DNA of 64,000 nt from assembly GCF_008364795.1 (NCBI RefSeq), contig NZ_VTTM01000003.1:372001-436000 (forward strand), given 5' to 3'. Below, piece by piece: positions 43,914 through 52,715 of the stretch. The notes beneath the pieces were generated by a model, which saw only the letters and a program-made list of their open reading frames with translations, was not told the DNA's origin and did no database searches. The position numbers and the translations under genes were made by a program. This DNA comes from Azospirillum oryzae. GTDB lineage: Bacteria > Pseudomonadota > Alphaproteobacteria > Azospirillales > Azospirillaceae. Each line of letters begins with the position of its first letter. The stretch's first letter is position 1.

Positions 43914-44939
43914 ATGCCCGATACGATCATCAAGAGCGCGGCCGATACCGCCGGTCTCGCCATCTCCTACGACGACGTGGCCGGGGCGGCGGAGCGGATC
44001 GCCGGCGTCGCCCACCGCACGCCGGTGCTGACCAGCCGCACCGCCGACACGCTGACCGGCGGCGAGCTGCTGTTCAAGTGCGAGAATTTCCAGCGCACCG
44101 GCGCCTTCAAGATCCGCGGCGCCTACAACGCCATCGCCCGCTTCACCCCTGTCCAGCGCGCGGTCGGCGTCGTCGCCTATTCGTCCGGCAACCACGCCCA
44201 GGCCATCGCGCTGGCGGCGTCGATGCTGCGGGTGAAGGCGACCATCGTCATGCCGCAGGACGCCCCGGCGTCCAAGCTGGCGGCCACCCGCGGCTATGGC
44301 GCCGACGTGGTGCTCTACGACCGCTATGCCGAGCCGCCCGACGCCGCCGTCGCCCGCGTTCTGGAGGATCGCGGCGGCATCTTCATCCCACCCTTCGACC
44401 ACCCGCACGTGATGGCCGGCCAGGGCACCGTCGCCAAGGAGCTGATCGAGGAGGTTCTGGCGGGCGGCGTCCAGGGCGGTGGGGCACCGCTGGACCTGCT
44501 GGTGGTGCCGACCAGCGGCGGCGGGCTGCTGGCCGGCTGCGCGGTGGCGGCGAAGACGCTGAACCCCGGCTGCCGTGTGATCGGCATCGAGCCGGAGGCC
44601 GGCAACGACGCCCAGCAGAGCCTGCGCAGCGGCAGCATCGTCCGCATCGAACCGCCGAAGACCATCGCCGACGGCGCCCAGAGCCGGAATGTCGGCCAGC
44701 TGACCTTCACGGTGATGCAGCGGCTGGTCGACGACATCGACACCGTCACTGACGACCAGCTGGTCGATGCCATGCGCTTCTTCGCCAGCCGGATGAAGAT
44801 GCTGGTCGAGCCGACCGGCTGCCTCGCCGCCGCCGCGGTGCTGTCCGGCAAGATCGACGTGCGCGGCAAGCGCGTCGGCATCGTCGTCACCGGCGGCAAC
44901 GTCGACCTCGGCCGCTTCGCCTCGCTGGTTGCGGGCTGA
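43914..44939 (+). CDS. PLP-dependent threonine/threo-3-hydroxyaspartate dehydratase family
   Basis: The 341-residue enzyme is a fold-type II PLP enzyme like threonine dehydratase and threo-3-hydroxyaspartate ammonia-lyase. The PLP-binding lysine is in RTGAFKIRGAYNAI, SSGNHAQAIA follows, and the phosphate-binding glycine loop is VPTSGGGLLAG. The lack of the C-terminal ACT domain points to the catabolic or hydroxyaspartate type rather than biosynthetic IlvA. ATG 43914 is preceded by GGGGGGAGCACCGCC. Converts a hydroxy amino acid to the oxo acid and ammonia. Confidence 0.88.
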   Translation: MPDTIIKSAADTAGLAISYDDVAGAAERIAGVAHRTPVLTSRTADTLTGGELLFKCENFQRTGAFKIRGAYNAIARFTPVQRAVGVVAYSSGNHAQAIALAASMLRVKATIVMPQDAPASKLAATRGYGADVVLYDRYAEPPDAAVARVLEDRGGIFIPPFDHPHVMAGQGTVAKELIEEVLAGGVQGGGAPLDLLVVPTSGGGLLAGCAVAAKTLNPGCRVIGIEPEAGNDAQQSLRSGSIVRIEPPKTIADGAQSRNVGQLTFTVMQRLVDDIDTVTDDQLVDAMRFFASRMKMLVEPTGCLAAAAVLSGKIDVRGKRVGIVVTGGNVDLGRFASLVAG

Positions 44940-44964
44940 AGAGGCTTTTGCGTTGCCAGAATCC

Positions 44965-44990
44965 CCCCTCTCCCCCCGGGGAGAGGGGAT
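44965..44990. repeat. CCCTCTCCCC/GGGGAGAGGG palindromic intergenic repeat
   Basis: TCTCCCC and GGGGAGA flank two or three bases and give a strong hairpin between the dehydratase and PhzF genes. The same family appears twice more at 57221-57364. Common, widely dispersed palindromic repeats of this type act as transcript-end hairpins in many high-GC proteobacteria. Confidence 0.7.
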
Positions 44991-45022
44991 CCGATTACCC
45001 CAAGACGTAAGGGATCCATCCC

Positions 45023-45841
45023 ATGACCGGGAAAGCCATGCGCCTGCCCATTTATCAGGTCGATGCCTTCACCGACCGCGTCTTCGCCGGCAACCCGGCG
45101 GCGGTCGTGCCGCTGGAATCCTGGCTGCCCGATGCGCAGCTGCTGGCCATCGCGGCGGAGAACAATCTGGCGGAGACCGCCTTCTTCATCCGTAATGGCG
45201 AAGGGGGCGGCGAGGAGTTCGAACTGCGCTGGTTCACCCCGGCGGTGGAGGTCGATCTGTGCGGCCATGCCACGCTGGCGACCGCCTTCGTCATCTCCAC
45301 CATCCTGGAACCGGGCCGCGAGCGCATGGACTTCGCCACCCGGCAGGCCGGCACGCTGACCGTCACCCGCGACGGCGACCGCTACACGCTGGATTTCCCC
45401 AACCGCCCGGCCAAGCCGGCGGAGCGTGTCGATCCCAACCTGCTGGCGGCGCTGGGCGGCCCGGCGCCGGCCGCGGTGTTGAGCGGGCGCGACTATCTGG
45501 TGGTCTACGAGTCGGCCGACGCGGTGCGGGCGCTGGCGCCGGACATGGCGCTGCTGGCGAAGCTGGACCTGTTCGCGGTCTGCGTCACGGCACCGGGGGA
45601 GGGCGGGGTCGATTTCGTGTCGCGGCTGTTCGCCCCGGCCCAGGGCATCCCGGAGGATCCGGTCACCGGCTCCACCCACTGCATGCTGACCCCCTATTGG
45701 GCGGAGCGGCTGGGCAAGACGGTGCTGACGGCGCGTCAGGTCTCGGCCCGCGGCGGCGACCTGCTGTGCGAACTGGCCGGCGACCGGGTGAAGATCGGCG
45801 GGCAGGCGGTGCTGTATCTCGAAGGCTCGATCCTGGTGTGA
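45023..45841 (+). CDS. PhzF-family isomerase
   Basis: The 272-residue protein has the diaminopimelate-epimerase-like PhzF fold: YQVDAFTDRVFAGNPAAVVP at the N-terminus, ENNLAETAFFI with the Glu45-type catalytic acid, LCGHATLATA, and SRLFAPAQGIPEDPVTGST at the C-terminal half. These are the conserved markers. Cellular role unknown; PhzF proteins isomerise 2,3-dihydro-3-hydroxyanthranilate in phenazine producers, but no phenazine genes are nearby. ATG 45023 or 45038 can be the start. Confidence 0.88.
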   Translation: MTGKAMRLPIYQVDAFTDRVFAGNPAAVVPLESWLPDAQLLAIAAENNLAETAFFIRNGEGGGEEFELRWFTPAVEVDLCGHATLATAFVISTILEPGRERMDFATRQAGTLTVTRDGDRYTLDFPNRPAKPAERVDPNLLAALGGPAPAAVLSGRDYLVVYESADAVRALAPDMALLAKLDLFAVCVTAPGEGGVDFVSRLFAPAQGIPEDPVTGSTHCMLTPYWAERLGKTVLTARQVSARGGDLLCELAGDRVKIGGQAVLYLEGSILV

Positions 45842-45853
45842 TGGAGGCCGGCG

Positions 45854-46198
45854 ATGGCTGAGGACACGGTCCTTTTGTTCTCCTACGGCACCCTGCAGCA
45901 GGAGAATGTGCAGATGGCGTCCTTCGGCCGGCTGCTGGCCGGGCGGCCGGACGCCATGCCGGGATACCGCCGCGACATGCTAGAGATCACCGATCCGGAG
46001 GTGATCCGCACCAGCGGCAAGCGCTTCCACCCGGTGGTGAGCGAAAGCGGCGATCCGGCCGACGAGGTCGCCGGCACCCTGTTCGAGATTACCGCGGAAG
46101 AACTGGCCGCTGCCGATTCGTACGAGGTCGCGGATTACAGGCGGGTCATGGTCCGGCTGAAGTCGGGGGCGGAGGCCTGGGTCTACGTCAAGGCGTGA
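45854..46198 (+). CDS. Gamma-glutamylcyclotransferase (AIG2-like) family protein
   Basis: The 114-residue protein starts VLLFSYGTLQQENVQMASFG, the GGCT-like YGTL motif, then GYRRDMLEITDPEVIRTSG, and DSYEVADYRRVMVRLKSGAEA with AWVYV at the end. The acid of VAGTLFEITAEELAAAD is the family site. GGCT-like proteins release pyroglutamate from gamma-glutamyl compounds. It starts 12 bp after the PhzF gene and is probably cotranscribed. Confidence 0.85.
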   Translation: MAEDTVLLFSYGTLQQENVQMASFGRLLAGRPDAMPGYRRDMLEITDPEVIRTSGKRFHPVVSESGDPADEVAGTLFEITAEELAAADSYEVADYRRVMVRLKSGAEAWVYVKA

Positions 46199-46215
46199 GG
46201 GGAGGGAGGCGCGCC

Positions 46216-47106
46216 TTACGCCTCCGTCTCCATCTTCTGTTCGATCGCGGCGGCCTTGATCGCCTTCTGCAGCTTCTCGAAGGCGCGGACCTCGATCTGG
46301 CGGACGCGCTCGCGGCTGATGCCGTATTTCTGCGACAGGTCCTCCAGCGTCGTCGGCGCCTCGCGCAGGCGGCGTTCGGTCAGGATGTCGCGTTCGCGGT
46401 CGTTCAGCGCGGTCATGGCGTTCGCCAGCAGCTTGCGGCGCTTGCCCAGTTCCTCGCGGTCGGCCAGCGTGATTTCCTGGCTGGCGGTCTCGTCGACCAG
46501 GAAATCCTGCCATTCGCCCTCGCTCTCCGCCCGCAGGGGGGCGTTCAGCGAATGGTCGGGGCTGGCCAGCCGCCGGTTCATGTTGACGACGTCCTGTTCC
46601 GGCACGTCCAGCTTGGTGGCGATGGCCTGGACCTGTTCGGGCGACAGGTCGCCCTCCTCGATCGCCTGCATCTGGCCCTTCAGCCGGCGCAGGTTGAAGA
46701 ACAGCTTCTTCTGGGCCGCCGTCGTGCCCATCTTCACCAGCGACCAGCTGTGCAGGATGTATTCCTGGATCGCCGCGCGAATCCACCACATGGCGTAGGT
46801 CGCCAGCCGGAAGCCGCGGTCGGGATCGAAGCGCTTCACCGCCTGCATCATGCCGACATTGCCTTCGGAGATCAGCTCCGACAAGGGCAGGCCGTAGCCG
46901 CGGTAGCCCATGGCGATCTTGGCCACCAGACGCAGATGGCTGGTGACGAGCTGATGGGCGGCGCCGGAATCCTCATGCTGCTGCCAGCTTTTGGCCAGCA
47001 TGTATTCCCGCTCCGGTTCCAGCATCGGGAACTTGCGGATCTCCTGGAGATAGCGGGACAGATTGCTCTCGGACCCGATGGCCGGAAGATTGGATGCCGT
47101 CGCCAT
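46216..47106 (-). CDS. rpoH: RNA polymerase sigma-32 factor (heat-shock sigma)
   Basis: The 296-residue sigma factor shows region 2 (LVTSHLRLVAKIAMGYRGYG, then SELISEGNVGMMQAVKRFDP and FRLATYAMWWIRAAIQEYIL), the RpoH box SLVKMGTTAAQKKLFFNLRR, and region 4 (LNDRERDILTERRL, then LSQKYGISRERVRQIEVRAF). It directs RNA polymerase to heat-shock promoters. ATG 47106 was chosen over TTG 47112. The upstream AGGAGAGG is a good ribosome-binding site. Its neighbour is rluD, as in related alphaproteobacteria. Confidence 0.95.
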   Translation of the reverse strand: MATASNLPAIGSESNLSRYLQEIRKFPMLEPEREYMLAKSWQQHEDSGAAHQLVTSHLRLVAKIAMGYRGYGLPLSELISEGNVGMMQAVKRFDPDRGFRLATYAMWWIRAAIQEYILHSWSLVKMGTTAAQKKLFFNLRRLKGQMQAIEEGDLSPEQVQAIATKLDVPEQDVVNMNRRLASPDHSLNAPLRAESEGEWQDFLVDETASQEITLADREELGKRRKLLANAMTALNDRERDILTERRLREAPTTLEDLSQKYGISRERVRQIEVRAFEKLQKAIKAAAIEQKMETEA

Positions 47107-47268
47107 GACCAAACCCCTCTCCTGACGGCCGGTATACCCATGAGAAGGAATTCATGGGCATGCGGCCATTCTTCAGCGCGGGTTCCAAAGGCCCCTCGCA
47201 ATGAGCGGGCGGCGGAACCTCGCCATTGACCGGGAGTCTATCCAAGAAAGATTTCCCGGTGTACCGTT

Positions 47269-48327
47269 TTAAAGCGACTCCAAGGTGACAATTAGTTCAT
47301 GAATATCCGCCGGAATTGGGGAGCGGAATGCCACAATTTCGCCACTGACCGGATGACGGAAGGTCAGCGCCGCGGCATGCAGCGCCTGTCGCGGAAACCC
47401 AACAAGGGTGCCGCGGACCGGTTCCGGAAGTTGCGAGGCGAACTTGCCCCCCGGCCGCCCCGACCGGCCGCGGCCATAGAGCGGATCGCCGACCAGCGGA
47501 TGGCCGATGTGGGTCAGGTGGACGCGGATCTGGTGGGTGCGCCCGGTCTCCAGCACGCATTCGACCAGCGAGGCGGCCATGCCGAAGCTCTTCACCACGC
47601 GGTATTTGGTGGCAGCCGGTTTGCCGCCGCCGGTCACCACCGCCATCTTCTTGCGGTCGGCGCTGCTGCGGCCGATGTTGCCCTCGATCCGGCCCTGTCG
47701 CGGATTCGGCACGCCCCAGACCAGCGCCAGATAGGTGCGGCTGAGCGTGCGGTCGGAAAACTGTTCCGACAGGCCGTGATGGGCGCGGTCGTTCTTGGCG
47801 ACCACCATCAGGCCGCTGGTGTCCTTGTCCAGCCGGTGGACGATGCCCGGCCGCTTCACCCCGCCGATGCCGGACAGGCTGTCGCCGCAATGGGCCAGCA
47901 GGGCGTTGACCAGCGTGCCGTCCGGATTGCCGGCGGCGGGATGCACCACCAGACCGGCGGGCTTGTCGATCACCAGCACGTCGGCGTCCTCGTACACCAC
48001 GTCGATCGGGATGTCCTGCGCCACCGGTTCGGCGGCCTCCGCCCCCGGCACCTCGACCTCGAAGCGCTGGCCGGGTTTGACCCTCAGGGACGGGTCCGTT
48101 ATCGTCCGGCCGTCGCCGCGCACGCAGCCCTGTTCCAGCAGGGCCTGGACGCGCGACCGCGACAGGTCCGGCAGGCCCGCCGCCAACGCCTTGTCCAGCC
48201 GCTGGCCCGCCGCCTCGTCGGGGATCGTGTAGGCGAGGGCGCGGGCAGTGGCGTAGGCGGGGGGGCCGGCGTCGTCGTCCGCATCGAGGAAATCGTCGGA
48301 CAGGTCTTCGGAGTTATCGGCGGCCAT
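47269..48327 (-). CDS. rluD: Ribosomal large-subunit pseudouridine synthase D (RluD)
   Basis: The 352-residue protein has an S4 RNA-binding domain (RLDKALAAGLPDLSRSRVQA) followed by the RluA-type pseudouridine synthase core. The catalytic Asp is in IVHRLDKDTSGLMVVAKND, with RTHQIRVHLTHIGHPLVGDP as the second hallmark. It converts uridines of helix 69 in 23S rRNA to pseudouridine. The first 30 residues are acidic and disordered. It lies upstream of rpoH on the same strand with a 162-bp gap. Confidence 0.95.
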   Translation of the reverse strand: MAADNSEDLSDDFLDADDDAGPPAYATARALAYTIPDEAAGQRLDKALAAGLPDLSRSRVQALLEQGCVRGDGRTITDPSLRVKPGQRFEVEVPGAEAAEPVAQDIPIDVVYEDADVLVIDKPAGLVVHPAAGNPDGTLVNALLAHCGDSLSGIGGVKRPGIVHRLDKDTSGLMVVAKNDRAHHGLSEQFSDRTLSRTYLALVWGVPNPRQGRIEGNIGRSSADRKKMAVVTGGGKPAATKYRVVKSFGMAASLVECVLETGRTHQIRVHLTHIGHPLVGDPLYGRGRSGRPGGKFASQLPEPVRGTLVGFPRQALHAAALTFRHPVSGEIVAFRSPIPADIHELIVTLESL

Positions 48328-48379
48328 CGGCTTTGCGTATCGCGTCCTGTTTCAATCGTCCGGGAGTGGACCCCAAACC

Positions 48380-48718
48380 GTGCAGATCCTCAAGGCACTC
48401 GTCGTCATCATGGGCGTTCTGATCATCGCCGGCTTCACTTATCTTGGGGTGGAGCTGTACAAGCGGATGTCGGACCCCAACCGCGCCTCCCTGACCGGGC
48501 CCTCCACCACGACCACCGTGATCGACCGCCCGGCCGAGGTGACGCTGGACGTCCCGGCCGGCGCCCGCATCGGCGAGATGCTGGCGGTCGGCAACCGCGT
48601 GCTGTTCAAGGTGACCCTGCCGCAGGGTCCGGACCGCCTCTATCTGATCGACCCGCGCACCGGCGCCGTCACCGCGACGGTCACCGCCGGCCCCGCAGGC
48701 GGCAAAGCCGCTCCGTAA
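48380..48718 (+). CDS. DUF6476-family membrane-anchored protein
   Basis: The 112-residue protein has one N-terminal hydrophobic helix (residues 3-24: LKALVVIMGVLIIAGFTYLG) and a periplasmic domain with RLYLIDPRTGAVTATV at the end. This fits the DUF6476 family of alphaproteobacteria. Function unknown. The start is GTG 48380. It is divergent from rluD by 52 bp and followed by threonine aldolase. Confidence 0.75.
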   Translation: MQILKALVVIMGVLIIAGFTYLGVELYKRMSDPNRASLTGPSTTTTVIDRPAEVTLDVPAGARIGEMLAVGNRVLFKVTLPQGPDRLYLIDPRTGAVTATVTAGPAGGKAAP

Positions 48719-48736
48719 CAGACAGGTCTCGCGATC

Positions 48737-49771
48737 ATGCATGATTTCCGCAGCGACAACGTCGCCGGTGCCGCCCCGCAGGTGATGACGGCGCTGGCGG
48801 CCGCGTCCGCCGGCACCGCCTCCCCCTATGGCAACGATCCCTGGACCGCGCGGGTGACCGAGCGGCTGTGCGCGATCTTCGAGACGGAGGTGGCGGTCTT
48901 TCCCGTCGCCACCGGCACGGCGGCCAACTCGCTGGCGCTGTCGGCGCTGGTGCCGCCCTATGGCGCGGTGCTGTGCCATGACGAGGCGCACATCAGCATC
49001 GACGAATGCGGCGCCCCGGAGTTCTTCACCGGCGGCGCCAAGCTGGTGCCGCTGGCCGGCGAGCATGGCAAGCTGACTCCCGACAGCGTGTCGCGCCACA
49101 TCGCCAAGGCAGGCGTCGGCGTCGTCCATCGTGTCCAGCCCGCCGCCCTCAGCCTGACGCAGGCGACGGAGGCCGGCACCGTCTATACCCCGGCGGAGGT
49201 CGAGGCGCTGGTCGAGACCGCCCATTCCAACGGCATGGCCGTTCACATGGACGGCGCCCGCTTCGCCAACGCCATCGCCCGGCTGGGCTGCACGCCCGCC
49301 GACGTGACGTGGCGCGCCGGGGTCGACGTGCTGACGCTGGGCGGCACCAAGGGCGGCTGTCTCGCCGCCGAGGCGGTGGTGTTCTTCAACCCGGCGATGG
49401 CCGAGGATTTCGGCTTCGGCCGCAAGCGCGGCGGCCATCTGGTGTCGAAGATGCGCTTCCTGTCGGCGCAGCTGGACGCCTGGCTGGACGACGGACTGTG
49501 GCTGCGCCTGGCCGCGCACGCCAACGCCATGGCCGACCGTCTGGCCGCCGGGCTGACCCTGCTGCCCGGCGTCGAGCTGGCCCACCCGGTGGAGGCCAAC
49601 GAGCTGTTCGTCCGCCTGCCTGACGCTTATGCCGAGGCGCTGGAAGGGGCCGGTTACGGCTTCTACCGCTGGGACGATGGCACGGCGCGCTTCGTGACGG
49701 CGTTCGACACGCCGGCGGCGGCGGTTGACGGGTTGCTGGATATTTTGCGCCGATTCCAAGAAAAGGCTTGA
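48737..49771 (+). CDS. ltaE: Low-specificity L-threonine aldolase
   Basis: The 344-residue PLP enzyme splits L-threonine and L-allo-threonine into glycine and acetaldehyde. Conserved parts are DFRSDNVAGAAPQVM, CHDEAHISIDECGAPEF, HMDGARFANA, and the PLP lysine in TLGGTKGGCLAAEAVVFF. The protein is close to the family's usual length. Start ATG 48737. Confidence 0.9.
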   Translation: MHDFRSDNVAGAAPQVMTALAAASAGTASPYGNDPWTARVTERLCAIFETEVAVFPVATGTAANSLALSALVPPYGAVLCHDEAHISIDECGAPEFFTGGAKLVPLAGEHGKLTPDSVSRHIAKAGVGVVHRVQPAALSLTQATEAGTVYTPAEVEALVETAHSNGMAVHMDGARFANAIARLGCTPADVTWRAGVDVLTLGGTKGGCLAAEAVVFFNPAMAEDFGFGRKRGGHLVSKMRFLSAQLDAWLDDGLWLRLAAHANAMADRLAAGLTLLPGVELAHPVEANELFVRLPDAYAEALEGAGYGFYRWDDGTARFVTAFDTPAAAVDGLLDILRRFQEKA

Positions 49772-49814
49772 TCGGCGGGGCGGGCTTGGTTAGAAACCCG
49801 CCCACGCCGATGAC

Positions 49815-49890
49815 GTCCCCATCGTCTAGAGGCCTAGGACACCGCCCTCTCACGGCGGTAACAGGGGTTCGACTCCCCTTGGGGACGCCA
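49815..49890 (+). tRNA. tRNA-Glu (CTC)
   Basis: 76-nt cloverleaf from GTCCCCA to TGGGGAC, discriminator G and encoded CCA. The anticodon stem CCGCC/GGCGG encloses CTCTCAC, giving anticodon CTC at 49849-49851 (reads GAG). The T loop is GGTTCGACTCC. Confidence 0.95.
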
Positions 49891-49959
49891 ACCTTCCAAG
49901 GTTGGGTCGCGCGGCCGGTGGCAGCCTCCACCGCCGCGAGCCACGCATCGGGACCAGAC

Positions 49960-50035
49960 GTCCCCTTCGTCTAGAGGCCTAGGACACCGCCCTCTCACGG
50001 CGGTAACAGGGGTTCGAATCCCCTAGGGGACGCCA
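49960..50035 (+). tRNA. tRNA-Glu (CTC)
   Basis: Second copy, 76 nt, with acceptor GTCCCCT/AGGGGAC, discriminator G and encoded CCA. The anticodon arm is identical to the first copy (loop CTCTCAC, anticodon CTC). T loop GGTTCGAATCC. Confidence 0.95.
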
Positions 50036-50080
50036 TCCACGCGCTGGATGCGTTATTGAGCGCAGGCTTGAAGGTACAAC

Positions 50081-50156
<76 letters not shown>

Positions 50157-50187
50157 CTTCATCTGGATTTACTTCGGAATGCTTATG

Positions 50188-50212
50188 CCTCGCGATTTCG
50201 CGGGGCTTTTTT
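50188..50212 (+). terminator. Rho-independent terminator after the tRNA-Glu cluster
   Basis: CCTCGCGA and TCGCGGGG form an 8-bp stem with a TT loop, followed by CTTTTTT. It lies 31 bp after the last tRNA and ends before the AraC gene's stop (50238). Confidence 0.85.
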
Positions 50213-50237
50213 ATTTGTCGCTCCACAGTCATCGCGT

Positions 50238-51188
50238 TCAAACCCACACCCGGTAAAGCCAGAACGCCTCGTCTTCCACAAACCGCCGGGCAAAGTCCGT
50301 CGGCGAGAAGCCGGTGACGTGCTTGGCGGCGCGGCACATGTGGGCCTGATCGGCGAAGCCCTCCTCCTGGGCCAGGGCGGCCCAGTCCAGCGGCAGGCCG
50401 GCCTCGTGGCGCTCGCGGGCGGTGAAGAAGACGCCTTCGGTCCGCACCAAGGTCTGCCAGTGCCGCAGCGACCGGCCGCTGTGCGCCATGATGCGGCGTT
50501 CGACCTGACGGGGACCGTGGGTGCGCCGCCACTGGTGGGCCTGCCACGCAAGGCGCTCGACCCAATGGCGGCCGAAGCGGCGCAGGGCGGCGGCCGGCGA
50601 CTGCTGCCCCTGAACCGCCTGCCAGCGCGTCGCCAGATGGCTTTCCAGCGCCGACAGGGTGGCCGCGTCGCTGTCGGCGTCGGTCAGGGCGTCCAGCAAC
50701 GGATGGAGGCTGGCGTCCAGCAGGTCGCGGGCATCGACGAAGCGGTCGTGCAGGGCTGCCGGATCGATGCCGAACAGGGGGCGGGCGACATCGGCGGGGA
50801 AGCACAGCATTCCGGCGCGGCCGGTCGTCGGCGACCAGCTGACAATCGGGCGCGACTGGCTGCCGGACAGCAGGACCGCCGCTCCGAACGGGCGCCAGCG
50901 CGGGGTCCCGGCCGTGCGCTCGACAAGGCCGGACTCCATGCCGCGGAACCAGGACAGGCAGAGCAGCGGCGAGGCCGGGAAATGCGACAGCCGTTGGCGA
51001 TCGTCCAACACCTGCCCGCGCGTGTCCCGGCAGACGATCGCCGTCGCCGCTCCCTGTAACGATGGCGGTGCCGGATACAGCCTTGCGCGGTCGGACCCTG
51101 GCGAAACGCGGGGCGCGCGGGCCAGCGGATCGGGGCAGCCGACGCCCGGCGGCGCCGGTGATGGCTGTAATGACGACAGCGAAATCAT
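50238..51188 (-). CDS. AraC-family transcriptional regulator
   Basis: The 316-residue protein has an N-terminal sensor (AAVLLSGSQSRPIVSWSPTT) and a C-terminal AraC DNA-binding domain: RRIMAHSGRSLRHWQTLVRT, then WAALAQEEGFADQAHMCRAA and HVTGFSPTDFARRFVEDEAF. Start ATG 51188. It is divergent from a cytochrome P450 gene with only 35 bp between starts, so control of the P450 by this regulator is likely; the small gap leaves room for overlapping promoters. Confidence 0.85.
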   Translation of the reverse strand: MISLSSLQPSPAPPGVGCPDPLARAPRVSPGSDRARLYPAPPSLQGAATAIVCRDTRGQVLDDRQRLSHFPASPLLCLSWFRGMESGLVERTAGTPRWRPFGAAVLLSGSQSRPIVSWSPTTGRAGMLCFPADVARPLFGIDPAALHDRFVDARDLLDASLHPLLDALTDADSDAATLSALESHLATRWQAVQGQQSPAAALRRFGRHWVERLAWQAHQWRRTHGPRQVERRIMAHSGRSLRHWQTLVRTEGVFFTARERHEAGLPLDWAALAQEEGFADQAHMCRAAKHVTGFSPTDFARRFVEDEAFWLYRVWV

Positions 51189-51223
51189 GACGGGATCATA
51201 CCCGCAAGGGGCCGGGAACGTCG

Positions 51224-52711
51224 ATGACGGTTGCGTTCAATACGACCGGCTCGCCTGCGTGGAGACTGGCGGGCATGAACACGCAATCGCCCACCACCTG
51301 CCCGTTCCACGGGGATGCGCTGTCCCCCGTGCCGGCCTCACATCATCCCGAACCCCCGTCCTTGAAAGGCTGGCCGCCGGGGCCGCCGTCGCGCCTGACC
51401 GGCTGGAGCCATCTGGCGCGGATGGCCCGCGACCTGCCGGCGGCGCTGGAGGCTTGGCATCGCGATCATGGCGATCTGGTGCATCTGCGCATCTGGCCGG
51501 AGCATCAGGTCATCGTCGTCCACCCGGACCTGGCGCGCGAGTTGCTGGTCACCCACCATGACGCGCTGATCCGCTGGGAACGCGGCACCGCCGTGTTCAG
51601 CCGCCTGCAGGGCCGCAGCCTGTTCGTCGCCGAAGGGGAGGAGTGGCGCGTCCGGCGGCAGTCCCTGCAACCGGCCTTCCAGCACCGGGCGGTGCAGGGC
51701 TTCGTCCCCGCCATCGCCGGGGCGGCCGGGCGGATGCTGGCCGGCTGGCCGGCGGATGGCGGGATTTGCGAGGTCGGCAGCGGCTTCACCGCGCTCGCCA
51801 TGGACGTGATCGTCCGCATGCTGTTCTCCACTCCGTTGGGCGGGGATGCCCGCATGGCGGAGGAGGCGGTGGAGATTCTCCTGCGCGCCGCCAATGCGGA
51901 GCTGTACTGGCCGGCGGGCTGGCCGGACTGGGTGCCCTGGAAACGGGCCAAGCGCCGTGCCCTGGCGACTCTGCGCGGGCTGATCGACCGCCATCTGCGG
52001 GCGCGGCTGGACCTTTCGCCCGACGACTGGCCGGACGATCTGCTGACCCGCCTGCTGCAGGCGCACCGGGACGAAAGGGCGGGGTGGCGCCTGGACGGGG
52101 TGCGCGACGAGTGCATGACGATCTTCCTGGCCGGCCACGAGACCACGGCGGCCACGCTGATCTGGTGGGCGTGGTGCATGGCCGCGAACCCGCTGGCGCA
52201 GGACACGGCGCGGGAGGAGGTTCGGCGGGTGCTGAATGGGCAGGAACCGACGGCCGGCCGGCTGGCGGAGTTGCCCTACCTAAGGCAGACGATCCAGGAA
52301 ACCATGCGCCTCTACCCGGCGGCGCCGGTGCTCAGCACCCGCCGCTCCACCCGGCCGATCAGCCTGGGCGGCTGGCGGTTCCCGGCCCGGACGCTGTTCC
52401 TGCTGCCGGTGCAGGCGATGCAGCACGACGCGCGCTGGTTCCCCGAACCGCTGGCCTTCCGGCCGGAGCGCTTCGCGCCCGGCGCACCCCCCATCCCGCG
52501 CGGCGCCCACATGCCGTTCGGGGCGGGGCCGCGCGTGTGCCTGGGGCAGCATCTGGCGATGACCGAACTGACGGTGATCGCGGCCATGCTGCTGCAATGC
52601 TTCGCCCTTTCGGTCCCTGCCGGCGTGGCGCCGCCGCGGCCGGTCATGCGGCTGTCGCTGCGGCCGGACAAGCCGCTGCGCCTGCAGCTGTCGCCCGTGA
52701 CCGGCGGGTGA
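51224..52711 (+). CDS. Cytochrome P450
   Basis: The protein is a full-length P450 (495 aa from ATG 51224; 478 from ATG 51275). The I helix is FLAGHETTAATLIWWA, the K helix ExxR is QETMRLYP, and the heme loop FGAGPRVCLGQHLAM holds the proximal Cys. The N-terminus lacks a membrane anchor. P450s use two electrons and O2 to hydroxylate a substrate. No ferredoxin or reductase gene is nearby. The family (CYP number) cannot be set. Divergent from AraC regulator. Confidence 0.92.
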   Translation: MTVAFNTTGSPAWRLAGMNTQSPTTCPFHGDALSPVPASHHPEPPSLKGWPPGPPSRLTGWSHLARMARDLPAALEAWHRDHGDLVHLRIWPEHQVIVVHPDLARELLVTHHDALIRWERGTAVFSRLQGRSLFVAEGEEWRVRRQSLQPAFQHRAVQGFVPAIAGAAGRMLAGWPADGGICEVGSGFTALAMDVIVRMLFSTPLGGDARMAEEAVEILLRAANAELYWPAGWPDWVPWKRAKRRALATLRGLIDRHLRARLDLSPDDWPDDLLTRLLQAHRDERAGWRLDGVRDECMTIFLAGHETTAATLIWWAWCMAANPLAQDTAREEVRRVLNGQEPTAGRLAELPYLRQTIQETMRLYPAAPVLSTRRSTRPISLGGWRFPARTLFLLPVQAMQHDARWFPEPLAFRPERFAPGAPPIPRGAHMPFGAGPRVCLGQHLAMTELTVIAAMLLQCFALSVPAGVAPPRPVMRLSLRPDKPLRLQLSPVTGG

Positions 52712-52715
52712 GCGG

